A DNA stretch of 64,000 bases from Casuarius casuarius (Eukaryota; Chordata; Aves; Casuariiformes; Casuariidae): the NCBI GenBank assembly GCA_003342895.1, contig PTFA01000035.1, forward strand, positions 3,238,703 through 3,302,702, given 5' to 3'. Positions 14,301 through 25,550 of the stretch are shown here, in pieces (positions within the stretch are counted from its first letter, which is position 1; every line of letters starts with the position of its first letter). Position numbers and translations under genes: made by a program. The notes beneath the pieces are model-generated. The model made no database searches and was not told where the DNA came from. It was given only the letters and a program-made list of their open reading frames with translations.

Positions 14301-15730
14301 TAGGCAGAAAAGCGCTGAGATCTGATGGAATGAGATGCTGGTTAAGAGAAGCAGGTGAACAGAAGGGAGAGACGTACTGCAGTAGGCCAGATGTGGTGGG
14401 AGAACTGGGGCTGTCCTTGGGCAAAACGACTGAGGAGGGGAGGTTAGGGGACGCAGACTTGGTGAAAAGCCTGAGGAGGTAGGTAGGAAGCTGGGGCCAG
14501 GCTATATTAGGGAGGAGAGGTAATTAAAACTGGCCACACAGGAAGATTAGAGGCAGCTGGACTTAATTAAATTTGCACAGGAAACTTTAATTGTGGTTTT
14601 TTTTTTAATTTAATGAATACTAAATCTAGGGTTTTGTGTGCTGTCAGATTTATGTTTGGCATAAGTAAGTAATTAGAGGAGCATTTTCGTTTCAGTGTTG
14701 GTTATTTTGACCACTTCGCACTGAATAGACAGCCCAAAGTGACTGTTAACGTATCTAGAGAGCGTATACAAGGGAGCAGGATAATTTCATACCCAGCAGA
14801 AAGGTTGCATGTGTTGTTCCACTCTATCTTGTCTGCTGGTTGCAGTTTCAAGTGAAGGAAAAAAGTGATGGCAGGGATTTGCCGGGCAGGAGGACGGGAG
14901 CAGGAAATCTTCTGTAGCTGCTAATTTACTCTGGAGCTTGAGGCTGTGAATAATGGAGTTGGCTGGACAGGAGAATCGAGGTGTGTATACACTGGGAAAT
15001 AGTAACTTATTCTGCCTGAAAAAATGTGTGTATGCTTGTCTTTTTGTGAGTGAGACACACTAGGATGTATTTCATTTTGATGAAAACAGCTGCCGAGTGT
15101 TTTTAAAGCCCCGTGTTGATCTTGCTGTAGTCAACATTTGTCGATGACAAAATGCGGGAGGTTGGTTGGTTTGTTTGCTTCTTCAGTACAGTGTGTTAAA
15201 CTCAGAATTTTATGACCGAGGAGGCCGTTACTATCTTCTGGTTTGCCATCCTGTGTATACGGACAAATTAATCTCCTGTAACTTTTGTATAAAGCTTCTA
15301 ACTTTGGTTTGGGCTGTGGCATGTCTCGAGTATCGTGCCTTGATTCAGAGCCTTGCACAACGATAACTGCCTGCTGCCACCACCTGCAAAGGGAAGCGGT
15401 GGATTCTCCACTGGACTTTGTGTATCTTTGGTTTTCAGATGTTTTGTGGTGGTTGTTTTGGTTTGTTACTTTGCTGTTGTTCGAAATCTCTTTTGCATGT
15501 GGGAGCTTTGTAGCCAGTAATCAGATGAATATATTGAACGTTTGCTTGAATAAGTTTTCTTGAATAGGTTGGTCGTAGTGTTTCTGCCATCAGCTACTAC
15601 GATGGTACAGTCAGAATCTCTTTTTTCTAGAATATTGTCCACAACCTTATCTATGCTAATTGTTTTGTTAACTTCAAGCTGCAATGATTTCTCTTCATAT
15701 GTGCATTTTTCAAATAGACTTAACAAGTCT
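5350..15730. other. Intronic sequence, no gene seen
   Basis: AT-rich sequence without a recognisable exon, RNA gene or transposon. Small items inside it are a spaced direct repeat at 6230-6286, a G-rich/pyrimidine patch at 13070-13140 with overlapping chance frames on both strands, and a purine-rich, G/A-biased stretch at about 14160-14560. All open frames here are short and have no domain, codon pattern or splice context that supports translation. Confidence 0.5.
6230..6286. repeat. Spaced 23-bp direct repeat
   Basis: 6230-6252 and 6264-6286 are copies of a unit starting agagaatgtat and ending aactttca. They are separated by 11 bases and differ at one position. This looks like a local duplication in the intron, with no coding context. 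Confidence 0.8.
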
Positions 15731-15734
15731 GAGG

Positions 15735-16050
15735 TGGCTGCAGCGCGCTAATGTGTACCCACCATACATACAGGTACATTTATACTTCGGGCTTCAGTTT
15801 GAATTTGGCTCCGGAGCACATCTTTAAAGCGTCTCCTGATTGCCCACACGGGCTCTGCAATGCGGTTAAAGCACAGCAGCCCCCGTCACGCAGCCTGGGA
15901 GTTTCGAGTTTTTTGTCACAGGAGTTTCGCCCCGGGGCTCGGAGCCAGCCCTGCGCCCTCCACGGAGGCTGCCCTGAGGGCGCTGGCCCCTCGGCAGCCA
16001 CCCGGGTCTGCCCCACGGCCCGCGGCCGTTGTCTTTGTCTACCGCATCTG
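15735..16050. promoter_or_regulatory. CpG-dense patch 4 kb upstream of alpha exon
   Basis: About 16 CpG dinucleotides fall in roughly 165 bases (15880-16045), against a background where CpG is scarce. A looser tail reaches back to the gcagcgcgc at 15741. GC content is clearly above that of the flanks. Such an isolated CpG patch in a warm-blooded vertebrate intron suggests a methylation-free element, either an alternative promoter or an enhancer. No TATA box or clear initiator stands out, and transcription direction cannot be told. Open frames of 76-104 codons cross it on both strands; these are expected in GC-rich DNA and are not taken as genes. Confidence 0.4.
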
Positions 16051-19000
16051 TAATCTCAAATGTTCGTTCTGTGAATGTCCACTGCCTGTAAACCATGTCA
16101 ACAGAGATTTGCCTAATACGCTGTTCTCTGACTTTTTACTAATTGCTATGCTGATCAGTCTTAGCATGACTTAGATTAATATCTAAGTCAATCCAACTCC
16201 CTGTGACTGTAAGGTAGGAACCTGCTCAACTTCTGCTGCACTTTGGGGGGGGGGAGTTCTGCCCCCACTCTCTCTGCGCCCACCCTCCCACTCTTTCCCC
16301 CTTCCTTTCCCTTATTGGTTTTTTCCTTACTGTTTCGGGTGATAAAAATGAATAAAAATTGAATTAATAAAAACGCACAAAAATCGGATAGAGATTTCCC
16401 AAGTAATTTCTTTTAAAAATAGTTAAGTGTTTTTGCAGGTTTAAAAATGTTTAACAACTTTTGTATCTACTAGACAGACAGATATTTCAGCATCAAAGCA
16501 AGAGGTAAAGTCATCATCCTTCTCTCTCAGTCCAGAAACTGTTGTGGTAGATAAACCTGAGGAATTTTTCCATAGTTTCCCAGCGTTGCTTGGTATTTCT
16601 TACAGATGGCTTTCAGCAACTGTTGCCCTGTTTTATTTTTGTTTTTTCTTCTGTGTAAATTTAATGTATAGTGCTGGAGAGTGCTGCATAAGAAATATTT
16701 AGTGTTGAATATAGACGAAGATGCATTTTTCAACTCCAAATTTACTGCTGGATCAATTCTGAGGCTTCTGTTTGTTTTTAGAGATTCTCTATCTTTCCCT
16801 TTCCATACGGTGGCCTGCTATAAGGGTTACGAAATTTCCCTGAAAGTTGCATGTTAGACTTGTTGACCAAATTTAATGAGTTTTGCATGTTTATATGTAA
16901 TGGAAGCATTGCCATTGCACTGCAATATCTTGTTGTCTATCTAAAAAATTTCCTTGCAGTCCGGGGAGGTGGAAAAGCCACAGCTTTCCTGCGTCAGCCT
17001 TGAGGTTTAGCTGCTTTGCGTTTCTGAGAGCACAAATGAAGGTGGCATTGCACTAGCTAAGAACATGACATCTTAGTTCTCTGGTAGTTGATTTATAAAT
17101 ATATCTCTTCCTGCAAAATATCAATCCCATACTGCTATTCCTTATCTACCTTATATATGGAAAGATTATATCTTGTGTATTAGCTGACAGTAGTTAATTC
17201 TGAAAGCACTTACGTGACAGAAGGCAGCTTTAATGTTTCAAATCTCTCAGATAATGCACATCCATCTGTTCTTTAGTGAATGTATCACCACTTTGCATAT
17301 TGATGCTTTCTGATGAAACACTGCTTGTAATTAAATTTTGATAAAGCATTTTATAGACTCTTGGAAGAAAAAGTTGGGTTCTTTTTTGCAAATACAGAGT
17401 AAAACTGAAATCATGTATGGCTGAAGATAGTTTTGTGAATTCTTGATCACTATCTGAAAAAATGGAGGAATATTTAAAAGTATATAATAGTACAAATTAC
17501 TTTTAATTGCCTGGAATTTCTTTTGGCCATATTATTAACAGTAACAATAGTGTTATTTTTGTCACTTAAGCATTAGGCTGGATATGGTACTTATTGCTTA
17601 AGTATTTCAATGCTGACCCTTTCATGTTAGTTGCTTGTAGAAACAAATTGAAAGTATGTATTAAATTATAGAAATAAATGCAGCATTTACAACTTTATAA
17701 AGTATGTCCTAAGCAGCTAATTAATGCATATGTTTAAAATAATGCTGTCGATGGTGAAAAATGCAGTTAAAACTTTTAAGCTTTAGGTATGACTATTGAA
17801 GTTAAAATTTCTAGGTCTTGAAGACAGAAATTTCTTATTTGGCCTTTTTTAATTACTCATTTTTAAATGATTCTGCTTCAAAAAACACAAATCTTTCCTC
17901 TTGCTGTGAGGAAATAAGATACACTGTTGTCATGTTAATAAAGTCCAAACTAGGTAGCAAGCCTGACGAATAAATTGTGCTAACCTCAGATTATAGTCCC
18001 AACTAAATTTGATGTATTTGCTGAGGAAATGGATTTATGAAACATCACTCCAGTATGCTAAGGCTTCTAGGCTTTGGGGGAAAATGTTAAATGAGAACAT
18101 TTCTTGTGAAATAGCCTCTTCCTGGCATCCGTCTCAGGTGTTCCTGCATAGCGAATGCTAAACACGGTCGCTTCTGATAGCCCTTGTGCCCCAGGGTGGC
18201 GTCATTCCCTGCTGCCTTGGGCCACGTGGTCCCCAATGCCCTAATGCTTTTTTCCACTGATAAAAGCAGAAGTCAGCACAGTCTCCACTTGCTTCCTTCT
18301 CATCCTTCCTTGATGCATGGCTTAATTGTCTTTTAGTAGTAGCTCTAGCTCATTGATTGGAGCTAATTGCTAGTGGATGTTTCCTCTGGAACATGTATTT
18401 CACCTTTTGAGCTCATAAGGATTTATTTGGGGGCAATTGTCATCTGGTTATATATGTGGAAACATGAGAACCACATCTTTGGGGTTTAAGTATTGCTTCC
18501 CTAAGGCAGAGGGGACAAGGGTGCAGAATCTCATATCCTCATAGGTGAATCATCTGTGAAACCTTCTCAAAGCAAGTTTTCAAAAATATCTGTAAATATG
18601 CTTCTGTGGCTTTTACCATACAACGTAACGAGAATAACTTTTGATCTATGGTTTCTGGTACTCTCCCCCCACCCCAAAGATTAACCAATCTGCAAATGTC
18701 CTGGGTCAAAATCTATTCCAGACCTCCATCATCCAAGGCTGTACGGGTTTTTTGTTTTGATTTTTGCTATGATAGATAGACCTTCTGAAGAAAAGGAACG
18801 TTTTTTCTTACTCTTGGCGGGGGAGTTGGAGAAATATCTTTCCTTACTGGAACATTTGTGGAAGATTAAGTCCTTTATACTGCTCCCACTCTAAGGATAC
18901 TGTGCTCATGCTCCTTTCCAGCACTGCGTTGTGCTTCCTGAGTGTCTGCTGCAGGGCAGTCTGGTCAGCACGTGATATGGTCTACATACGCCTCAGACCG

Positions 19001-20096
19001 GAGACTCTATACGTTAGGAGAACGTTAATTATTTTCTCTCTGCACATACTTTCACGTTCAGCCCAAAAATGTGCGCTCTAATTGTTGAGCACATGCCTAA
19101 TGTCGCTTACTCCGCAGCCCTTGAATCTAGAGGAGCTGGATTCAAGATGTGTAAACCTGGTAGGATTGCTCATAGGGCTGGCAATCTTCATACGAAATTT
19201 AAGATCTAGTTAGACTGTGCTGTATCTCTTGTTCCTGTATCTTGCTTGCCTGCACATGTGTAGCAAAGTGTTCAGACGGTTTAGAAACTGCTTCCTGGTA
19301 TTTGGCATTAGTACTTTTCAATTCCCATTAATAGGCATCCAAATTTGGCTACTTGTGAACTGCTGAAAGTTTCACTTAACAGTTCTTGTAGCTTGTTAGA
19401 TTTTGGAGAATCCAGCCATGTTCTAATAGTGTTTTTTGCCCAACAAGTTAGGTACATGTCATCAGACCTGCAAGGGCTGACTAGTGCTTACTACTTCTGG
19501 CCACCGGATGTCTCTGTGGCCAACGTAAAAGACTTGGAAGTGGGTGTTTGTGGGTGTTTAGGGATTTTTTTTTTTAATCTAAAAGAAAGTTATAGTAACA
19601 AGATATGAAACTTTATACTGAAAATGTGACTGTTCTTAGGACGTAAGTCCAAAAGCAGTTCATTTATTGTGAGTAATATACAAAGTCTGTAATCAGATGA
19701 GAAGGAAAATACAATGCCATTTAAAAATTACTGATGTCCAGTTTTTAGCAAGTAATATCACATGCTTTGACCGTCTGTTAACATGAATGTTTATGATTCT
19801 TGTGGGTTCTCTAGAGGGGCAAGTTGTTCATTCTTTTGCATTTTGTGCAATGTCTAGTGCTTACAGAGATCATGATCAAACTGAATGACAGTAAAATAAT
19901 AACTTTCTTGCTGCAAAGTTCTGTGCCTAATGTCTGTTTGGGTTTTTCCAGTTCTGTGTCAAGTAGAAATCATTCCTTGTTTCTTGGAATTTGAAGTTGT
20001 CAGAAATAAGGCAGTAAAATAAGTTTTTAGTGCTTTATGCAATCAAATATATAACCTCTGTAATTTTCCACTTTTTTTTCTTTTTTGTCTCCTTAG
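16051..20096. other. FBXW7: Intron immediately upstream of alpha exon
   Basis: AT-rich intron with a run of ten G at 16245-16254 followed by a C-rich stretch. There is no exon-like segment until the acceptor at 20095-20096. The last 25 bases are an almost pure pyrimidine tract (cttttttttcttttttgtct) followed by ccttag, a strong 3' splice site. Confidence 0.6.
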
Positions 20097-20165
20097 AATG
20101 TGAAAGCATTTGCATCTTCAGATAGCCTAGCCAAGGTCCAAGAAGTAGCAAGCTGGCTTTTGGAA
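20097..20165 (+). promoter_or_regulatory. FBXW7: 5' UTR part of FBXW7 alpha exon, with start-stop uORF
   Basis: These are the first 69 bases of the exon, between the acceptor AG (20095-20096) and the accepted alpha start codon (20166). An ATG at 20098 is followed at once by TGA (20101-20103), which makes a minimal start-stop upstream ORF. The frame of the main start codon stays open through the whole segment, from the exon edge to 20165. It would encode about 22 residues ending in KVQEVASWLLE. There is no in-frame AUG in this exon segment, so normal initiation should be at 20166. Confidence 0.65.
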
Positions 20166-20657
20166 ATGAATCAGGAACTGCTCTCTGTGGGCAGCAAGAG
20201 GAGACGAACCGGTGGATCTCTTCGAGGTAATGCTTCCTCCAGCCAAGTAGATGAGGAGCAGATGAATCGAGTTGTGGAGGAGGAGCAGCAGCAGCAGAGA
20301 CGACAACAAGAGGAGCAGCACATTGGGAGGAATGGGGAGATAGGTGGAGAAGAACCTGGATTTGGTGACAGACATGAATCCCAGCAAGAACAGTTAGAAG
20401 AAAATAACAATAGACTTATTACAGTGGATGAAGAATCCACTTGTAATCAAGAGGAAGAAGAAGATGACGAACATGCTGGTGATCAAGATGAGGAGGTGGA
20501 AGAGGAGGAGGAAATGGACCAGGAGAGTGATGACTTTGATCAGTCAGATGACAGCAGTAGAGAAGAAGAACACACTAACAGTAATAGTGTCAGAAATTCC
20601 AGTAGCCTCATGGACTTGCCCATGCACCCGTCATCGCCATTCTACATAAAGACGAAG
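20166..20657 (+). CDS. FBXW7: FBXW7 isoform alpha-specific N-terminal coding exon (partial gene)
   Basis: FBXW7 (Fbw7/hCdc4) is the F-box/WD40 receptor of the SCF ubiquitin ligase. It targets phosphorylated cyclin E, MYC, JUN and NOTCH for degradation. This exon encodes only the alpha-specific N-terminus, 164 codons. The start MNQELLSVGSKRRRTGGSLR and the SSSQVDEEQMNRVVEEEQQQ segment are those of the vertebrate alpha isoform. Residues 11-14 (KRRR) form the basic nuclear-localisation patch. A glutamine/arginine stretch follows (about 44-55). A long acidic run of Glu/Asp lies at about 98-142 and contains MDQESDDFDQSDDSSREEE. The exon closes with SSPFYIKTK. It ends in phase 0 at AAG before the donor gtgaga (20658), ready to join the shared exon beginning MKRKLDHG. 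The human alpha-specific part is about 167 residues as I recall it, so this copy is a few residues shorter through small indels. Alpha is the nucleoplasmic, broadly expressed isoform in mammals. The F-box, dimerisation region and WD40 repeats are not in this window. Confidence 0.95.
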
Positions 20658-23559
20658 GTGAGAAAATAAATTTTTTCTAAGTTTTGGCAACTCTGGTTTT
20701 GGAAAATAATTTGAATATTTAACTTAAACCAGAGCTTTACAATTTTTGTTTGTCTGTTTTTTTTACACGTATCTTCATACACTAACTCATACTGTTCTCA
20801 AGATCCTCCAGGGGTCATTTGTGTCATTTTTCTTCTCAGAGAAAGCATGAGGGAAGGTAAGCAATTGTGCATATGTGGTCACCTGTAAGAAGATCTGGTT
20901 CTCAGTGTTTAGATGAACACATTGTAATGAAAGATTGGGGTGGAATATTACAGAAATCCCATGTTTTTCCTTTTAGCCAGGTCCTAGTTGAATTCACTGA
21001 CAAAATATAGGTTAAAGAAAGAGTAATAGCCAGTTATTCAATTGCAAAGTCATTATATAAATGTTATACGTATATATAAAGTCATTATATGTTATGTGTT
21101 ATCATATCTGTAAGGAGCTTGAAAATTACATGTAATGATTGATGGGAATTTCCAATTTGCAAAAAGCTTTTGAAAATAAGTGTTTGGATTTATTGTTGCT
21201 ACTGATCTCACCTAACATTATGGAACTAAAAAATGTTTCAGCAGTATTAGCTCCATTGTTCATTAGCAGTTCGCTCTGTTTTCCAAATTCCTCAAGAAGA
21301 AGGAATTCTGTCATTCTTTGTAGCAGCAAAAACTGAAAGACTAGTGAAAGCGATGATATTCCTTAATAAGAGGGAGGAGGAGGTGGGTGGCTCTGTGTAT
21401 AAATGTTGTTCCTAGGCCTATGTGCCAACATTTTTTTCTTAATTGTTAATAGGAGGCTGAGAGACTAAGTGTACCTTATAAAACACCTCACCTTCCCCAC
21501 CTTCAGAAAAACAAAACAACAATAAAAAAGAAGAAATACCTTTGCAATGTAGTTTTTCAGAAAACTGATGTAAAACACAAAACAACTTAAGAGTTCTCTG
21601 AGTTTTTAACAGGCGTCCCTATGTGTTTGAGTATGAATATAAATGAATCCATAGACATTAGTATCAATGATAAGCTAGAGCAGATAAAGAGGATGATAAT
21701 TTGTTTCTTGAAGCTGCAGCAATGTTTTAGGTATTGGCAATTAGTATCTAATTCACTAGTGTGATTAAAGTATCTCTACTAACTAACATTTTTGATTTTG
21801 AAAAGTCCTCATACAATGTTTTTGCACAAGTTTTTAGAAAAAGATAGAATTCTACATTGACTGTTCCTACTGTTCAGGATACTGAAGTACATGCTTTCTA
21901 ATTTGGAGTGAAATAGTACGATACAGTCAAATTTTGTATGATTCATCTGGCTTTTTATAATTCAGATTTTCAATTTTATTGTGATACTTTGATTTCCCCA
22001 CATTGTGTGACTTGTTGCATGATGTATAACAACCTACATCCATTCAGTTTGGATGTTTCATGTAAGAAATTTTTACACTCAAAAATACATTTAAAGTCTT
22101 TGAATCAGAGACTATGAAGTGCTTTGTAAATAACTATACTCAAAATATATGCAAGCAGAACAAAACATGGTTTTCAGTGGTGGTCAGTTCTGAAGCTCTT
22201 TTTATCATCTCCAATAATGAATGCAATTTTTTTTGTCATATTTGATATAAATTAAATTTGAAAATAGTTAAACCTGAAGGAACATGTCTGAAAGGTTTTT
22301 ATATAGATACACAATTTCTATGTGATCTGATAGTTGCTTTGTATTTTGTTTCCATGCAATGCTGGCCATTTTCATTTGTGCTCTGCCTCCAGGTTGTAGT
22401 CCTGCAAGAACTGTTTGGGGAGCTGGGTGTAGTGAACCATATCTGGGAATTGTTCTCTAGTCACTGCGCGGCTCTATTTTAGAGTTAACTGAAGGAACAG
22501 CACAAGTAGAAAGCTGCTTGAGCTGGCACTGCTCTAGGTCATGATTACACAGTAAGACATAACCTGACATTAATTTTGCAAATTTCTAAATAGCCCTAAT
22601 TTAACTGTAGAAATGTGTTCTGTGTTGAGAAATATTTTAGAAATACAGCGGTGCCAGGGCATGGATGAATTGCATACCAGCATAAAGGTGAACATGAGTA
22701 ATGAACGTGCCATTTTTGAGAAGAAAAAGTAGCATTTGCAGACTCATCAACTGTATTTCAAAGTGATTTTTGATTCTATCTGTTGAAGATAGACTCATCC
22801 CAAGACACTCAAAGCCGACAGACTTGTTTTTAGCTTTTTACATATGCGTCTCAGTATTTGTAGTCCAGCGCAGTTCTCCTCATGCTCTCCTCTGGCTGGA
22901 TTACCTACCCCCTTGCTGTGTTTTGTACTCATCTGGGACTTACTTTGCGCCACCAGTATCAGCTGAGATGAATTCTGGACCTACTGCTTACTGTTTGTAT
23001 GTCAGACGGAAACCTGATTCCTCGGAAGCATCTGTTGCTGATCCAGCTCACTTACTGGTTTGGTCTAGTCGTATGCAGTAATATTGGCAACTTGCGCTGT
23101 GTTTTCATCACTACCACGTATCAGGAGATAATAGTGAAACTGAATAAAATAGCAACTGCTACTGTTGTAGCATTGTGCAGCTCATACCAATTTTATGATA
23201 ACTGTTTTTTGTCCTTCTACTTTTTATTCCTTTCCTCTTAAACTACTGAATTTAAATGAACTTGATTTTTTTTTTTTGTTTTTAATATGTGTGTGTATTG
23301 GTCTTGCGCGATCCTGTGAAGGAAATAAAAGGCAAGGTTCCCACATAACACCATAACACCATAATGTATCTGAGTTTGCTACCCACTCCCTGGACTTCCA
23401 CTTGCCAGTGGATGCTCACTGTATTCTGGCTAATAAATTGCATTGGAAGTTTTTTTAAAAAAATACGTATATAATATGCAAATATTCACCTAATACTACC
23501 ATGCTCCATGTAAGCAATTGAGATAATTGCTACCATAATGTTGTGAAAATGTTACATGA
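20658..23559. other. FBXW7: Intron downstream of alpha exon
   Basis: This begins with the donor gtgagaaaat right after the alpha coding exon and is otherwise AT-rich. There is an imperfect AT-rich local duplication at about 21045-21095 (two copies of a tcattatat-containing unit) and a short (ATAACACC)-type repeat at about 23345-23362. No exon or transposon is recognised. Confidence 0.7.
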
Positions 23560-25550
23560 CTGAAGGACTTGGGCACTTATCATGGGAAGGCAGATGTTCG
23601 GGAGATTCGGGGTTCCCTTACCCAGCCATAGCTTAGGAATCCAGAAGGGCTGCTGTGATAATCCACTTCCTACATAAAATGTGAGGGCACTTTGAACTGA
23701 CTCCTGTGCAAGCTAAAGCATATTTTTCAGAAACATTTCACTTGGGGAAAGAAAGAAAGTCCAGCAGGGGTAAATCTACCTCAACTCTTGCTAAATTGTT
23801 TCAGTTGATTGCCATCACTGTTTAAAATTTTGCACCTTTATTCTACTCTGCGTTTTTCCTGTTTTGGCTATTGCATAATATTATTTCCCTGTTGCACTGA
23901 AGGACTCTTTAACAAGTGTTTGCTTCTTTCACGTACATTGAGTAATTAAATTCACCCCAAAAGGTCTCTTGAATGGAAATAATTAGGACACTGTATGTCC
24001 GTTGGGCGTATTTCTCTATTTTTTCTGTCCGTATCATGATACTTCCCTGAACGCGCTCTCTGATTTTTGAGTATCTGTCCTGAATTGTAGATGCCAGAAC
24101 TGAGATTAAAACTGCAGTAGCAATTGCACCAATGCTAAGTAAAATTTGTTCATACTATGTATTTACCTGTTTATATAACAAACGATCACGTTAACGCTTT
24201 TGACTGCAGCATTGCATTGGGATCTCATGTTCGACTGCTTTGTCCAACATGATGCAAGCCTTTTTCAGAGAGTCTGCTGTTCTGTAAGTATGGCCTGTGT
24301 TCTCTATTCCTAGAAATAAAAATTGACTTTTGGCTGTATTAAAGTGAGTAGAATTCTCTTGTGTCCAGCGTACCTTATCAGATACTTATCAGTGATCTGT
24401 CCTGTTTGTTAATTTTCACTCCTTGCAATCTGTGTCCTGTGCGAATTTTGTTTGTCATGTCTGTTGTATAAAAATATTAAATAATGTGGGAGGGCAAAAT
24501 AAATAATAGGTGCAGGACCATTTTAGGAAAGCGTGCATGATGATGATTCTCCACTCATTGCATCGTATTTGTGGTATCCATTTTGAGTATTCTGTATTGA
24601 CTTTCTATCATGCCAGTTCCTTAGGGATGGTCATACAACAATTAATCACAGCATAGGCAAACATGCATTTACAATGCATCGGATACTTCATTGCAACTGC
24701 TCCTATAAATGCTTTTATCCCACAGTAAATGAGGGATTCTGTAGCACTGCGAGGACAAGAGCATGTAGTGGTCACCATCATTGGGAGATAGCTTATGTAA
24801 TCAACATCCTTGCTTATTTTAGGTTTAAATTGTTTATATATCTGTGTTCACACTCCTAAAACGGTCATGTTAACAACTGTATTATGCCAGCAGTATTACC
24901 TTTCTCAGAATTGATGTTATGAGAAAGGTGATAATCAGCATGGTTTTATTGAAAAATTGGCATCAACTGTACTATAAACGCTATTAATCCTATCCTATGT
25001 CAACCATTGCATTAATTTCTCCTGGACTGGTGCCTGGCTTTCAGCCTAAAGTTGTCCTCTGTTTCCTTTTTAAATTTTTTCAAAATACCATTAGACTTAC
25101 TGGAGACTTCTGGAATATTTTGGTTGCCCTAGTTCTTGAAGATAATCTTGATCATATTATATACTGTCGTTAACTTGTTCCATTTTTCTTCTGTTTTTTT
25201 TTTTTGTTTTACCTAACAATTTCTATAACATCTAGTTTGTTAGGTTTTTTTATATTATTGATCATCGTGCTCTACTTAAATCTATTGGTTTTAATTGCCG
25301 TTTTCAATTTCCATCAAGATGAGCTGGTTTTGTGTTTAACTGCTCTGAATTTTTCTTATTTGGGGAATGTTGGTTTCTTGTTCATCTTAAAAAATGTTCC
25401 TAAACAGTTGATATAATTCAGAGATTGATTCAACTTTGGTTTGGACTTGGCATATATTGGGCAGGAGGAGGGCATGATCACTCATATCCAAGCTACCATG
25501 AATTTTTGTCTTTGTTCTATTAATTCTTCTTTATCTCAAATTCTACATTA
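23560..25550 (-). mobile_element. Ancient CR1 LINE, 3' region, reverse orientation
   Basis: About 2 kb lines up, with many substitutions and small indels, to the reverse complement of the old amniote CR1 3' region. Recognisable blocks in order include gggtaaatctacctcaactc with tgccatcactgtttaaaatt (about 23769-23828), tgtagatgccagaactgaga (about 24088), ggatctcatgttcgactgct (about 24220), ctgtaagtatggcctgtgtt (about 24282), gatgatgattctccactcat (about 24540), and sctggactggtgcctggctt-like text followed by tttttaaattttttcaaaat and gacttctggaatattttggt (about 25020-25120). The 3' end of the element is on the left, so its sense strand is the minus strand. Coding capacity is gone: the pieces of reverse transcriptase that should lie here are full of stops. 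The high divergence fits an insertion predating modern birds. The right-hand limit is uncertain. Confidence 0.75.

Noticed and set aside
20100..20165. Calling the alpha CDS from 20100
   Set aside because: The codon at 20100 is GTG, not ATG. The known alpha N-terminus begins at MNQELL (20166). The upstream open frame is reported as a finding, not as CDS.
20127..20440. Two minus-strand frames of 86-89 codons rich in Leu/Ser/Cys
   Set aside because: They are antisense reading of the Glu/Gln/Asp-rich alpha exon; the composition follows directly from the sense codons.
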